A DNA stretch of 64,000 bases from Vibrio sp. AND4 (GCF_000171815.1 NZ_ABGR01000002.1:186001-250000), one strand, 5' to 3'. Shown: positions 29,850-38,186, numbered from the stretch's first letter. Made by a program: numbers and translations. Notes: generated from the letters alone by a model not told the origin.

Positions 29850-30260
29850 CTAATACACCCGAACCAATCTTAACCTAAGCATGTTTTCAGATAGGTAAAC
29901 ATTCTCATATCCAGGAAGGAGGCCACGTGTACCATCTGGGTTATTGATTAGAAACCTAGACCAGTCAGATGCAGCCCATCGTCCTGGCTGAGGTACGTAG
30001 TCTTCTCGACAATTAATATTGAGATTGATAAGAGCTGAAAGCTCCACCACAAAAGGAGTGCGAAGTAAGTCTTGCTCACTATTTTCATCAGTTACCGGTA
30101 AAAGCACCCAGTGACCCGGAACTTCGACATAATTGCCACTATCATCCTGATACCAGTACCAATCTGAGGCATCTTGTTTACCGCAGTAAACATAAGTCAC
30201 TTGAGAAAAACCAAATGTAGAGACAGAGCATAGTATTGTGAATAAGAATATTTTGTACAT
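29850..30260 (-). CDS. Exported protein of unknown function
   Basis: A 136-residue protein with a signal peptide (about residues 1-19, ending FGFSQ). The mature part is rich in Trp, Tyr and Pro: YCGKQDASDWYWYQDD and VPGHWVLLP segments, and two cysteines that could pair. I do not recognise the family. It lies at the start of the accessory region, on the opposite strand from matP, with no operon partner. The DSGNYVEVPGHW motif recalls YXWXGXW-type outer-membrane repeats, but this is only a resemblance. Real gene likely from its coherent export signal and composition. Confidence 0.65.
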   Translation of the reverse strand: MYKIFLFTILCSVSTFGFSQVTYVYCGKQDASDWYWYQDDSGNYVEVPGHWVLLPVTDENSEQDLLRTPFVVELSALINLNINCREDYVPQPGRWAASDWSRFLINNPDGTRGLLPGYENVYLSENMLRLRLVRVY

Positions 30261-30467
30261 GGAAAAGCCTATAGATAATTTAACACTTTTTAAAAAATCA
30301 CTTTGTTTATTGCTATGAGTGACAACCTGTTTTCCTAACTAGCCATCTCACTTGGATTGGCGATATTCAAAGTAAAAGTTGACGCTGGAAACAAAAAATT
30401 AACATTATCTTGTCGTGTAAGAAATTAGACAAAGGTGTAATTTTATAAGATAGACTTGGTCATATAA

Positions 30468-30626
30468 AAACGACAAGGAGATCAGTTAAACCTTGATGAA
30501 CGGTTTAAGTTCGGTCGTCACAGCGTCGGAAGTTACCGAAACGAGCGTAAGCCTAAAGTCGTACGCGTGATTAAGGGTGGGGAACTCAGCAAGGTATACA
30601 AGAACTTCCAACTTCTTATCTCGTGA
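30468..30626 (+). pseudogene. Possible coding remnant within a 490-bp gap
   Basis: The interval 30261-30748 has no complete gene. It does hold a 52-codon open stretch with protein-like composition (basic, reading ...RFKFGRHSVGSYRNERKPK... in frame and ending at TGA 30624-30626). There is no start codon in frame near its beginning. An AAGGAG sequence at 30475-30480 and the upstream AT-rich segment suggest that a gene start once lay here. It may be the 3' end of a decayed or truncated gene. I do not recognise the sequence. Confidence 0.3.
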
Positions 30627-30748
30627 TAGCCCAGATTGGCAAGTATAGACTTGTCATTAAAACGACGCAGTTCTGATAGGTTGGCTTCAATAAAGTTCGT
30701 TAACCATATGCTACGATGTGTACATGTCGTTAATTAAGAGGAACGGAA

Positions 30749-31294
30749 GTGTTTGAAATTATAATTGGATTATCAATAGGTTGTGTTCTTTATATTTTCT
30801 TGAAGGCCAGTAAAAAAACAAATTACAGAAATGTTGAAGAGCCAGTCGTTATTGTTGCGGGGCGCGGTCAAGAGACTAAGAAACGAAAGGTCCCACACAA
30901 AAAACGTAACTACCTTTGCACGAATACAGAGAACAATTTTTATCAGGTATTGCTCAGCATATTGCCAGAGGATTACGTGGTGCACAGCCAAGTATCGATG
31001 ATGGCTTTAGTCCAACCAGTGAATTTCAAACATAACTCTAAAACGTGGGCTAAACGTGTGGATTTCGTTATTACAGATAAGAACACCAAGATACTGGCCG
31101 TGATAGAGCTGAACGATTCATCACACCACAAACAAAAACGGCAAGAGCGTGATCAGTACGTGAGCAATGCGTTTAGAGATCTCCATCCATTACTAAGATT
31201 CGAGGTGGCGAATTGCTATGACCCGACCACTATCATTGATAAGCTAGAGCAGTACACCGAGATAAAATGCAGGCCATTGGAAGCGGTAGCTTAA
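30749..31294 (+). CDS. DUF2726 protein, membrane-anchored and nuclease-like
   Basis: A 181-residue protein with an N-terminal membrane segment (about residues 2-19), a basic linker, and a DUF2726-type domain. The core RVDFVITDKNTKILAVIELND has the D...E-x-[LN] spacing of restriction-endonuclease-like folds, and FEVANCYD follows about 40 residues later. The family is annotated as possible nucleases of unknown role, some fused to helicase or topoisomerase zinc domains. The start is GTG at 30749, supported by AGAGGAA about 6-11 bp upstream; no ATG is available. Stands alone in the accessory region. Confidence 0.75.
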   Translation: MFEIIIGLSIGCVLYIFLKASKKTNYRNVEEPVVIVAGRGQETKKRKVPHKKRNYLCTNTENNFYQVLLSILPEDYVVHSQVSMMALVQPVNFKHNSKTWAKRVDFVITDKNTKILAVIELNDSSHHKQKRQERDQYVSNAFRDLHPLLRFEVANCYDPTTIIDKLEQYTEIKCRPLEAVA

Positions 31295-31318
31295 TTAGGT
31301 GTATCAGAAGCCCGGAAA

Positions 31319-31336
31319 AGGCTCCGCAAGGAGCCT
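31319..31336 (-). terminator. Terminator hairpin between convergent genes
   Basis: The stem AGGCTCC / GGAGCCT with a GCAA loop is followed by TTTT on the minus strand only, so it serves mainly the 116-residue gene. Confidence 0.7.
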
Positions 31337-31357
31337 ATAAAATTTAAGTGGAATCAT

Positions 31358-31708
31358 CTAAAACACCATAGCATGATCCACTAAGTAGCGACCATCTTCA
31401 TAGACTAGCACCATTTCTGCTACAAACTCACCTTGGGATTTTGTATAAAATTGCTTCCAGACTATTGCCGCTGAATCTTGGCGCTTAAACACTGCAACGA
31501 ACTCTCTCTCAGCGAAGAATCCCTTTTCTGCCTGATATTTAACACATATGTCATTTAGATAATCAGGAGTAACAATTTTCAACATACGCTTACTAAAATC
31601 ACGAACGTGCCCCTCATGGTCTATATTTGTTGATGCTTCCATCAAGTTATCCATGATTGGGTTCGCTATCGCTAATATTTCTTGCTCTGACATTTCTTGA
31701 AAGTTCAT
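31358..31708 (-). CDS. Hypothetical small cytoplasmic protein (DUF4440/NTF2-like size)
   Basis: A 116-residue protein starting at the ATG at 31708, with AAGGA 6 bp upstream; a longer in-frame start at 31771 overlaps the next gene and lacks a ribosome site. The N-terminal half is helical and acidic (MNFQEMSEQEILAIANPIMDNL). The C-terminal half has alternating strands (FVAVFKRQDSAAIVWKQFY, AEMVLVYEDGRYLVDHAMVF). That resembles NTF2-like folds, but the assignment is weak. It lies 55 bp downstream of a YHS-domain gene on the same strand and may share its transcript. Confidence 0.6.
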   Translation of the reverse strand: MNFQEMSEQEILAIANPIMDNLMEASTNIDHEGHVRDFSKRMLKIVTPDYLNDICVKYQAEKGFFAEREFVAVFKRQDSAAIVWKQFYTKSQGEFVAEMVLVYEDGRYLVDHAMVF

Positions 31709-31763
31709 GACTATCCTTAAATTATTGCTGCGTAAGAGTGCTAACGTGCTGGGAATACATTTT

Positions 31764-32213
31764 TTACTCACTTAGCAATGTTGGCCAATTTTTATCGGCT
31801 TGGATGATATTTCCTTTGATATCTTGCTGCCACTTTTCTTGAACTGACTTGCTGTAGTTTAAGTACAACTTGTCTTCAAAAATATACCATGCATTTGGAT
31901 CTATTTTTGCCGTATACCCACGACTTACAGCCCAAGCGCAGTAGCCACCATACATAGGAGCATATTTTTGAGGGTTCGCTACGAAAAGATTCAGGTTATC
32001 CTGTGATGAAAAATTCCATTCAGCGCCTTTCCATTCGTAAGTAATATCGCTGTTTCCTTTTACTGCTTTGCTTTCCAGAAAATAGGAAACAGGGTCATAG
32101 CCTTTAATCGCTTTACCAAAAAAATCGCTATAAACAGGCTCAAGCGCAAAAGCTGATGCCATTGAGCCAAGCCACACACATATCACTAAAGTCAATTTGG
32201 TTAGATTATTCAT
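31764..32213 (-). CDS. Exported YHS-domain protein
   Basis: A 149-residue precursor starting at the ATG at 32213 (GAAGGAG 7-13 bp upstream). Residues 1-23 form a signal peptide ending AFA. The mature part has the YHS-like layout: GKAIKGYDPVSYF, a WKGAEWNFSSQDNLNLFVANPQKY segment and PMYGGYCAWAVSRGY with one cysteine. Proteins of this type are periplasmic, found near heavy-metal or redox genes, and are thought to bind metals, but this one has no metal-transport neighbour. Function is not established. Last chromosomal gene before the left prophage junction. Confidence 0.8.
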   Translation of the reverse strand: MNNLTKLTLVICVWLGSMASAFALEPVYSDFFGKAIKGYDPVSYFLESKAVKGNSDITYEWKGAEWNFSSQDNLNLFVANPQKYAPMYGGYCAWAVSRGYTAKIDPNAWYIFEDKLYLNYSKSVQEKWQQDIKGNIIQADKNWPTLLSE

Positions 32214-32745
32214 AATGTTCTCCTTCAATTTCATATATAGACAGGAAAGGAGGTATAAATATTTCAAGAATTACATAATGCCTGTCATAAAATGCTTTGC
32301 CTTCTTTATTCGTCATTGTGCATTGAAATACCAAATGCATCAACGGTTATCATCATATGTTTCAATATTTTAAAGTGATTTTATAGAGGGGGTTACTCAT
32401 TTGAATTTAAATCTAGCAGTGGAACAGTAAACACCAGACCAATGAATATCGTTGGGAAAGTAACCAAATGATTTGATGAGCAGAAGTTTTTCTACCATCG
32501 GAGCGATATTGTGCGGAGTGACTCGTGAAGCATGACAACGTTCACATGGCTGTTTTCACCGTAACCGAACGCATCATAATGTGGCGGTCGGGGATTGATG
32601 TAGAGTCTCTTTAGAGGTTGCTAGGACGACCACGAGCAGCGTGTGCGAGACTTTTAAAGCCTCAAAAGCAAACAATATTGTTAATTTTAGGAGGACATTT
32701 TAAAGTGGCTAAAACCAGACATTACTAAATTGCTCTAACAATCAC
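32214..32745. other. Gene-free 530-bp interval left of the prophages
   Basis: No supported gene, RNA or terminator was found. Short open stretches lack ribosome sites and family resemblance. The interval is AT-rich at its left, with a moderately GC-rich part near 32500-32660. It ends at the left dif-like junction. Confidence 0.5.
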
Positions 32746-32774
32746 GGTGCGTATTATATGCCCTTATGTATAAT
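32746..32774 (+). mobile_element. Left attachment junction of prophage A (dif-like)
   Basis: The XerC-type arm GGTGCGTATTA (32746-32756) is followed by a 7-bp centre TATGCCC and a diverged XerD-type arm TTATGTATAAT (32764-32774). Host dif has a 6-bp centre. A XerC exchange at the arm/centre border would leave the host XerC arm on the left with phage centre and XerD arm, exactly as seen. Confidence 0.88.
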
Positions 32775-32826
32775 GCAGTTGCATACTGCTTGTTTATAAA
32801 ATGCATCTCTTTTGAGGTGCAATTCA

Positions 32827-33192
32827 ATGAAGTATCACGAAATGACCAAAAACTATATTTTTCGTGAATTTGAATGTGGTTTATCCGTTGAAGAGGCTGC
32901 CGAACTTTGTTTAAAAACTGTGAAGACGGTCAAACTTTGGGATAAGGGAAAAGCCATCCCGCCGGAGTGCAGGAGACTAATGCGAATGAACAAGGGCAGG
33001 GAACTGAGCATTTGCAATGATTGGGAAAACTTCGTGATGAGACATGATCGCTTAGAACTTCCAACGGGCCAGCTGGTAACTGCACAGCAAGTATTGATTG
33101 GAGTCGCGTTGCTTGAACTTGGTGCATCAAATGATATGGAAGTAGCTCACCAGATCCTAAAGTATGCAAGGGTATTGAAGAAAATGGTTTAA
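32827..33192 (+). CDS. Phage DUF3653-like DNA-binding protein (prophage A)
   Basis: A 121-residue protein from the ATG at 32827, with GAGGTG 7 bp upstream; an in-frame TTG at 32812 is rejected. The segment LSVEEAAELCLKTVKTVKLWDKGKAIPPECRRLM looks like a helix-turn-helix, with a conserved W-D-K-G and PPEC block that I associate with DUF3653 of Vibrio filamentous phages (a 122-residue ORF is also known in phage f237). The C-terminal half is helical, ending ARVLKKMV. Probable regulator of phage genes. In the circular phage its start would overlap the end of the repressor gene. The prophage B counterpart is at 41621. Confidence 0.75.
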   Translation: MKYHEMTKNYIFREFECGLSVEEAAELCLKTVKTVKLWDKGKAIPPECRRLMRMNKGRELSICNDWENFVMRHDRLELPTGQLVTAQQVLIGVALLELGASNDMEVAHQILKYARVLKKMV

Positions 33193-33226
33193 TTTAAATA
33201 AGGCTCCGGAAGGAGCCTTATTTAAA
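33193..33226. terminator. Bidirectional terminator, prophage A left end
   Basis: A perfect 15-bp inverted repeat (33193-33207 with 33212-33226; TAAGGCTCC core) has a GGAA loop and A/T flanks on both sides. It separates the convergent DUF3653-like gene and the 234-residue cargo gene. Confidence 0.9.
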
Positions 33227-33228
33227 CT

Positions 33229-33933
33229 TTATAAGCTATCATCGGTTGTTTCGAGCATAGGATTCGGTGAGTTGCTAGGAAGATCTTCAGCCCTTGATTG
33301 AGTATTCCAAGATATCTGAGCAATTTCGCGAATTCGATCCACGATTGGTTTAGCATCTGTGCCAAGTTTGCCCATAACTACACCTGCATCTCCTACTAAC
33401 CCCCAGAATCTGTCAAGGTCAGATACACGTTTATGTAGCTCTGATTGGAGTTTTTCTAAACGTTTTAGAAGCCTCTGCCTATGAGATTCTTCCAATTGTT
33501 CAAGAGCTGAAATTTGGATTCTTAATTCATTTAAAAGAGACTGAACGCGTTCTAAGTCGCCTTGAGAAAACTCATAAGCAAAAGAACTGCTCAACATTGA
33601 TTCATATCGCGTGGTATAAGCGTTAATTTTTAGTAAGGTCGCATGGCCAGCAACCTCAGATTCAACGGTTTTAATGAACTGTTGAAGCGCCCCACAGTTA
33701 AGTCCAATATCAGAGGTTGGTTCTGGTAAAGCGATGTCAATTGCAATGTTATGGTGATCAATGATCAAAGCCATAAATGAGGCTGCTTCCCACAATAATT
33801 CATGTTCAATATCCGTCCACTCTGTATTGTGTAAATATTCATCTAATTTTGAACGCACAAGCTGACAGGCGTTACTTAAACCCATTATTGGGTCTTCTTC
33901 AACTTCACGAATGAATTCTGGTGTAAATAACAT
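33229..33933 (-). CDS. Cargo protein of unknown function in prophage A
   Basis: A 234-residue protein with no recognised domain. The N-terminal half is helical and acidic. The middle (about residues 115-175) is a strong heptad-like coiled-coil with many L, E, R and Q residues. The C-terminal part has a small hydrophobic Gly-rich helix, FWGLVGDAGVVMGKLG, followed by an amphipathic helix. The gene has no counterpart in prophage B and lies where CTX-type phages carry cargo, downstream of zot. Superinfection exclusion or defence would fit the position, but the sequence does not show it. The ATG at 33933 has only a weak AGG nearby. Confidence 0.7.
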   Translation of the reverse strand: MLFTPEFIREVEEDPIMGLSNACQLVRSKLDEYLHNTEWTDIEHELLWEAASFMALIIDHHNIAIDIALPEPTSDIGLNCGALQQFIKTVESEVAGHATLLKINAYTTRYESMLSSSFAYEFSQGDLERVQSLLNELRIQISALEQLEESHRQRLLKRLEKLQSELHKRVSDLDRFWGLVGDAGVVMGKLGTDAKPIVDRIREIAQISWNTQSRAEDLPSNSPNPMLETTDDSL

Positions 33934-34081
33934 ATATAAACCTACTTAGAAACAGTAAGCTAGCATTCTACAGCACATTGAAATTTCATAAATAGGCATA
34001 TGACACATATGACACATGTTTTTGCAGTAGATCAATTAAAAACCGAATCAACAATTAGTCCCGACTCTGCTTTAAGTTGTC

Positions 34082-34467
34082 GAATTTACCCCCGTAATAC
34101 AGATACGGGGGTTTGGCCTCCCGCCGCGCGTCGCGCAATCGTCCTAGTTCGTCCTCACTTGCTCCGCGCGCTCGTCGGCTGTTGAAAACAATAGAATAGG
34201 AAAGCCTTGCTCGGCACTCGCAAAGCTTTGTTGTTGAACGTTCTGGTGCGTTCCAGTGGGTTTACGTGCCTTTGGTGTGGTGATGCTCTGCGAGGCTTAT
34301 TCTGGCAGGAAGAGGGGTGTTTATTTCCAATTTGGGCTTGGGCAGTTAGTGACACTCGCCAGTCTAGGCAAGTGCCACGGATAACCTATGGTGGGTGGCT
34401 CGGTGCCTCGTCGTCGCTTCGCAACTCCTTATATCTCGGTGACTCCCTTCGGTCGGGGCGATGCCCA
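34082..34467. other. Conserved phage intergenic region (prophage A copy)
   Basis: About 386 bp are almost identical to 44581-44967 in prophage B. A strong hairpin CCCCCGTA / TACGGGGG (34089-34096 with 34104-34111) is at the left end, followed by a GC-rich stretch with GCGCGTCGCGC. Open frames across it (such as 34207-34482) overlap the structural hairpins and have no ribosome site. In filamentous phages such regions hold the minus-strand origin and packaging signal; that role is inferred. Confidence 0.6.
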
Positions 34468-34719
34468 TCACGATCGCTTTAGGTTTCTCAATCCATCTAG
34501 TGCGTTAACGTAGTCGCTTATTGCTTCAGAATGGTTATACAGCTCGTCTTGAAGCTTCTCGTTTTTCTCACACTCTGCTAGATACAGTTTTTTGTATCTC
34601 AGTGCATCATAACCACCTTTGAGCAAGGCTTTGCTCATTGTTGCCGTGCCTGTTTGCTCTTTGAGTAGTGAGAGCATTGTTTCATGTTCTTGAGTATCTC
34701 TGATTGTAATTGCCATCAT
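34468..34719 (-). CDS. Phage small protein with RHH-like N-terminus (prophage A)
   Basis: An 83-residue protein (82 if the second ATG is used; AAAGG precedes both). The first 35 residues, AITIRDTQEHETMLSLL onward, have the strand-helix-helix pattern of ribbon-helix-helix DNA-binding proteins. The rest is a probable coiled-coil, ending in basic residues. It lies downstream of zot on the same strand, after about 100 bp, and differs from the prophage B copy at two residues. Possibly a DNA-binding regulator or plasmid-partition-like protein; no direct functional evidence. Ends in the conserved intergenic region. Confidence 0.65.
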   Translation of the reverse strand: MMAITIRDTQEHETMLSLLKEQTGTATMSKALLKGGYDALRYKKLYLAECEKNEKLQDELYNHSEAISDYVNALDGLRNLKRS

Positions 34720-34816
34720 TTTACCTTTTGCCGGTGTCTTTCCTGGTTGAGTTTTGATTGCAGAATTGGATAGTTAATCCTGGTACCGGTTCGTGTTTTG
34801 ATTGCGTATTCATTCG

Positions 34817-36202
34817 TTAGCCCTCATCGTCGCCAAATAGGCCACCCATAGGTTTGAGTTCGATATCTTGCTCTTGCACCTGCGCGTATTGCTCATAAGG
34901 GGAGCAGGTCACGTAGAAATTAGAGTCCCCGCTAGACAGCTGCACTAGGCAATCGTCTAGATAGTTCATTTGAATACCAAGTTTCTTTAGAAACGAGTCA
35001 TTGAGGTAGGTAACGCCTCTCGGTGTTACAACCTCAAAATGGACTCTCAAGCGAATTGAGTGTTGTCTATGCCAGCGTTCCACCGCAGACACATAGATGG
35101 TTTCGGAGTTGGCCAGAGGAAACCATTCGGGAACCGTGCCTATGTCATGATAAGCCCTAGACCCGCAATCAGTGCCCGAACAATCAACACCACCAGAACC
35201 CACGCCAGAATGAGACGCAGAGCCTTGGTTATAGCGCGCTTGACCGTGTGAAGACGATACCGAATTTTGCTGCGTAGTTTGATTAGGCTGCGTTCCTGCC
35301 TCAGTTGACGCCTCAGAACCAGAAACCATATTAATAAGTGCATAGATGATGTACCCCAATGAAAGCACGACCAGTGCAATAGCTGCTAAGAATTTAGGAT
35401 TAAGGAAAACGTTTTTCCCAAGGCCCGCCTTGGTGATTTGGCCCGTAACGGTGGAGGCGTAGAGCAAGTGAACATCAAGCGGCACCTTGAGGTTATAAAC
35501 TACATCCTCTTTGCTTGGTTTGGTGACGGTTCGCGTTGGGTCATGCTCAAGGATTCGAGGCTTACGATTGGAGAAAAAGACCCCGTCTTTGCCTTTGTGC
35601 TGTTTGGCCAACTCGGCAACACCTTTCAACTCTTTGGGAACTTGGGCGAAGTCGGGCGTTAATAAGACGATGTCCCAGTTGTAATGCCGGTGCTCCATAA
35701 ATGCATTGTTGAAGTTCTCAGGGTAGATAATCCGTCCTTGCTCATCAAAGCGTGTGCGCTGGCAATCGTCTATTTCACCGTTATCAAGTGATGAAGTGTC
35801 CACGGTCAGCCAACGAGAATGAAACAGCTCAGAGAAGCCCTCCGGTAGATGGGATTCAAAGTCACTGAAAGGGCGCTTATGGATGTTGGCCATCTTAAAC
35901 CCTGCATTGACAGAGAAGATTTGCTGACACTCATCAATCAGGATAAAGGCACCAATCGGAGCCCAACAGAAGAAGTATTTCCAAAGCTCGAAGCCTTCAG
36001 GATTGCGCGAACTAATGCGAATGAGACGAGCACTATCAGGAAATTTTTCCCCTAATCGTTTCTCGATCACTTTTAACGGCTGCATGCCGTGAATATTAGT
36101 AATGCACACTCGGCCTTCACGAAGGGCGGGCAATAAGTCGAACCAAACTGCACACGCTGATTTGTAAGAGCCGCCGTGGCCATATCGAAATGAAGTAGCC
36201 AT
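34817..36202 (-). CDS. zot: Zot/pI-family phage assembly ATPase (prophage A)
   Basis: A 461-residue protein of the Zot family. The N-terminal ATPase domain has the Walker A GHGGSYKS (about residues 9-16) and Walker B-type FILIDECQQIF near 85-95. One membrane segment at about 275-298 separates it from a periplasmic domain with a Cys pair (DCSGTDCG). In inoviruses pI/Zot proteins assemble and extrude virions through the envelope; in CTXphi the same protein acts as a tight-junction toxin. The extra length compared with f237 Zot (about 380) lies in the periplasmic part. Follows the pVI-like gene by 4 bp. Confidence 0.93.
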   Translation of the reverse strand: MATSFRYGHGGSYKSACAVWFDLLPALREGRVCITNIHGMQPLKVIEKRLGEKFPDSARLIRISSRNPEGFELWKYFFCWAPIGAFILIDECQQIFSVNAGFKMANIHKRPFSDFESHLPEGFSELFHSRWLTVDTSSLDNGEIDDCQRTRFDEQGRIIYPENFNNAFMEHRHYNWDIVLLTPDFAQVPKELKGVAELAKQHKGKDGVFFSNRKPRILEHDPTRTVTKPSKEDVVYNLKVPLDVHLLYASTVTGQITKAGLGKNVFLNPKFLAAIALVVLSLGYIIYALINMVSGSEASTEAGTQPNQTTQQNSVSSSHGQARYNQGSASHSGVGSGGVDCSGTDCGSRAYHDIGTVPEWFPLANSETIYVSAVERWHRQHSIRLRVHFEVVTPRGVTYLNDSFLKKLGIQMNYLDDCLVQLSSGDSNFYVTCSPYEQYAQVQEQDIELKPMGGLFGDDEG

Positions 36203-36206
36203 AAGA

Positions 36207-36551
36207 TCACCAGTTCAAGAAACGCATGACTAAGGACGTAGCAAACGCATCAAAGATAATGCGCAGTCCGGTCGTTATGCCGTATTTCGTGAGGATGTAA
36301 CGGACATCAGACGGAAGGGCGTTGAAATTAGATTCAATCAGCGTGTAAACACCATAATCAGATAACAATGTTTGCGCGATGCTGAGCGCCATTTGTATCG
36401 ATGAAATTTTAAGATCAAGCCATAAAGACATGCACCAGATGACCCCGAACTCAAAACAATTTTTTATCCATTCCGGTATGGATTGGATAAAGTCGATCAA
36501 GGTTTGTGCAGCATTAGCAATAAACTCAAGTGCTGAAAAGATGAATTCCAT
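36207..36551 (-). CDS. pVI-like minor coat protein, DUF2523-like (prophage A)
   Basis: A 114-residue hydrophobic protein from the ATG at 36551, directly after the pIII gene; a longer in-frame start would overlap pIII heavily. Three hydrophobic stretches (about residues 3-22, 35-50 and 88-110) fit the pVI/DUF2523 type that anchors pIII at the virion tip. It differs from the prophage B copy at nine positions, so it has diverged more than Rep or Zot. The order pIII-pVI-zot is the standard one for this phage group. Confidence 0.8.
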   Translation of the reverse strand: MEFIFSALEFIANAAQTLIDFIQSIPEWIKNCFEFGVIWCMSLWLDLKISSIQMALSIAQTLLSDYGVYTLIESNFNALPSDVRYILTKYGITTGLRIIFDAFATSLVMRFLNW

Positions 36552-36552
36552 G

Positions 36553-38025
36553 TTATTGACTCCTATGGCCAAACAAGATGAATAGAGCGATGAGGGAGCA
36601 GATAAAGAGAATGACAGGGCGAACGTAAGGCGCGACGTCATCAAAACGTTGGAGGCCAGATTCAACTTTGGACCCTTTGATGGTGAATGACCTATCAGTT
36701 AGCGAGCCGTTACTAAAATTGGTCCCGATAGACACAAGCCCTTTGATGTCGTTAACGTATCCTTCAATCGTGCGCTTCTTATCTGCGATGCCTTCATTGA
36801 CTCTGATGAAGTCAGAAGAAGCGAAGATGAGATGATTCACATCGTCACCGCCCGGCGAGATAAAACCGGACCGACTAAGCAAACGTTCGATACCATCAAG
36901 ACTGTCACCGAACCCTTCTAACTCTTCGGCTAAGCCTTGGGTGTCACCGTTGCCATTGCCGTTGCTGTTGTTTATCGCTTTAGTGATATCGTCAGCGGCT
37001 TGTTGGATAAGCGCTTTTGTGTTGTTGTAAATCTTGTTGTCATTGATTTGCTGCTCTTGAACCGCTTGCGTGTTGTCAACGATGGAGCCTTTCACGTTGA
37101 TTATCTCAGCGGCTATGGAAGCTTGAGACTCATTGATATCAACGTTCAGGTCATGAATTGCCGAGTTAATGTCCTTATTGAGATTGGTCACGGCGCTAAC
37201 CACTGCCGAGTCTGTCGAATCATCTGTGACGGGTTTTTCAACCTCGGCTTCTGGGTCAACCTCGTTAGGCATCGGCGTGTTGGTTGAATCATCGGGCAGG
37301 ACGCTTGGATCTTCAATGTCACTGATTGGGGTGTCGGGCTTATCTATTGGTTTATCCGTCGGTGGCGGAATGATAGGAACATCCGGCCCTTGAGCGCCCC
37401 AAAAATCAGTGCCACCGCCGCACTGTTTACCCGTATACTCAAATTGAGCGTTACAAAGGGAGTTTTGCGTAAGCTCACCTGACACGTGACCAGTACAAAA
37501 AACCATATGGACCGAAAGGCGAGATAATTCGCATCGAGTGGCACCATAGTCACCATAACAAGCGCCTGTCACTTGGTCACTGTAAATGTATTCGGGCCAC
37601 TCAAGCATCCTTTTTTCGTTTATCGACTTTTTGAACTGGCAAACGTTCATGCAGGTGCCGTCATCATTGTAGCCATAATCACATTCGTAGCTGCACTGAA
37701 GCGTTTTAGGGTCGAACAGGCTGTTTGTGGGGCAACGAATCTCAGAATAACTGAGCACGCTGGTGCCAGATGAACCATAGTGACAACTCGTTCTATATGG
37801 ATACATAGGTTTTGCGCCACGCGACTTCCTGAAGCTACAGTGTGTGTAATACCCCTGTTCAATAAAACACTCGTTCATCTTGTAAGGATCAACCCATTGA
37901 CCCTTATAGGCGCAGCCTTGCCATGAAATATCAGCAACACGAGCTTCTAGGGAATAGGCATCATTACTGATGAGAAGAATAATGAATAGCGTAATAAAAC
38001 GCAGATAATGAATCATGTTATTCAA
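36553..38025 (-). CDS. pIII-like adsorption protein (prophage A)
   Basis: A 490-residue minor coat protein. A signal peptide (about 1-25) leads to a Cys-rich N-terminal domain (about 26-205, more than 15 Cys) likely to bind host receptors. Next is a Pro/Asp/Thr-rich linker (about 215-275), a long helical domain with an Asn/Gly-rich interruption, and a single membrane segment at the C-terminus (PVILFICSLIALFILF) with a basic end. This is the plan of filamentous phage adhesins such as f237 Vpf491 or CTXphi OrfU. Receptor unknown; usually a pilus and TolQRA. Compared with B, the copy has changes near residue 175 and a 6-bp length difference in the Asn/Gly segment. Confidence 0.88.
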   Translation of the reverse strand: MNNMIHYLRFITLFIILLISNDAYSLEARVADISWQGCAYKGQWVDPYKMNECFIEQGYYTHCSFRKSRGAKPMYPYRTSCHYGSSGTSVLSYSEIRCPTNSLFDPKTLQCSYECDYGYNDDGTCMNVCQFKKSINEKRMLEWPEYIYSDQVTGACYGDYGATRCELSRLSVHMVFCTGHVSGELTQNSLCNAQFEYTGKQCGGGTDFWGAQGPDVPIIPPPTDKPIDKPDTPISDIEDPSVLPDDSTNTPMPNEVDPEAEVEKPVTDDSTDSAVVSAVTNLNKDINSAIHDLNVDINESQASIAAEIINVKGSIVDNTQAVQEQQINDNKIYNNTKALIQQAADDITKAINNSNGNGNGDTQGLAEELEGFGDSLDGIERLLSRSGFISPGGDDVNHLIFASSDFIRVNEGIADKKRTIEGYVNDIKGLVSIGTNFSNGSLTDRSFTIKGSKVESGLQRFDDVAPYVRPVILFICSLIALFILFGHRSQ

Positions 38026-38063
38026 CCAATAAAAAAGGGAGCCGAAGCCCCCTTATCTAATGA

Positions 38064-38174
38064 TTAGTGAGTATTGATGCCACTCACAAAGCCGTGGAGA
38101 AATGCCCCCGCAAAGGAAATACCAAGTACGATAGCAAGAACATCACCAAGTAGATTACCAGAGATAGGAGGCAT
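38064..38174 (-). CDS. 36-residue small coat protein (prophage A)
   Basis: A short ORF, MPPISGNLLGDVLAIVLG at the start, is conserved in the other prophage with only two changes (I4L and V17G). One membrane segment fills most of the chain. AGGAG is 2-3 bp before the ATG. Size, hydrophobicity and position between the major coat and pIII match pVII/pIX-type virion-tip proteins. The role is inferred from position. Confidence 0.75.
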   Translation of the reverse strand: MPPISGNLLGDVLAIVLGISFAGAFLHGFVSGINTH

Positions 38175-38186
38175 TAAGACTTACCG

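Noticed and set aside
34207..34482. 91-codon open frame repeated in both prophages (also 44707-44982)
   Set aside because: It has no ribosome site, crosses GC-rich inverted repeats and runs into the 83-residue gene on the other strand. Its conservation is explained by the overall DNA identity of the region.
36937..37393. Plus-strand frames opposite the pIII gene (also 47437-47887)
   Set aside because: Low-complexity shadows of the Pro/Asp/Thr-rich linker and coiled region of pIII.
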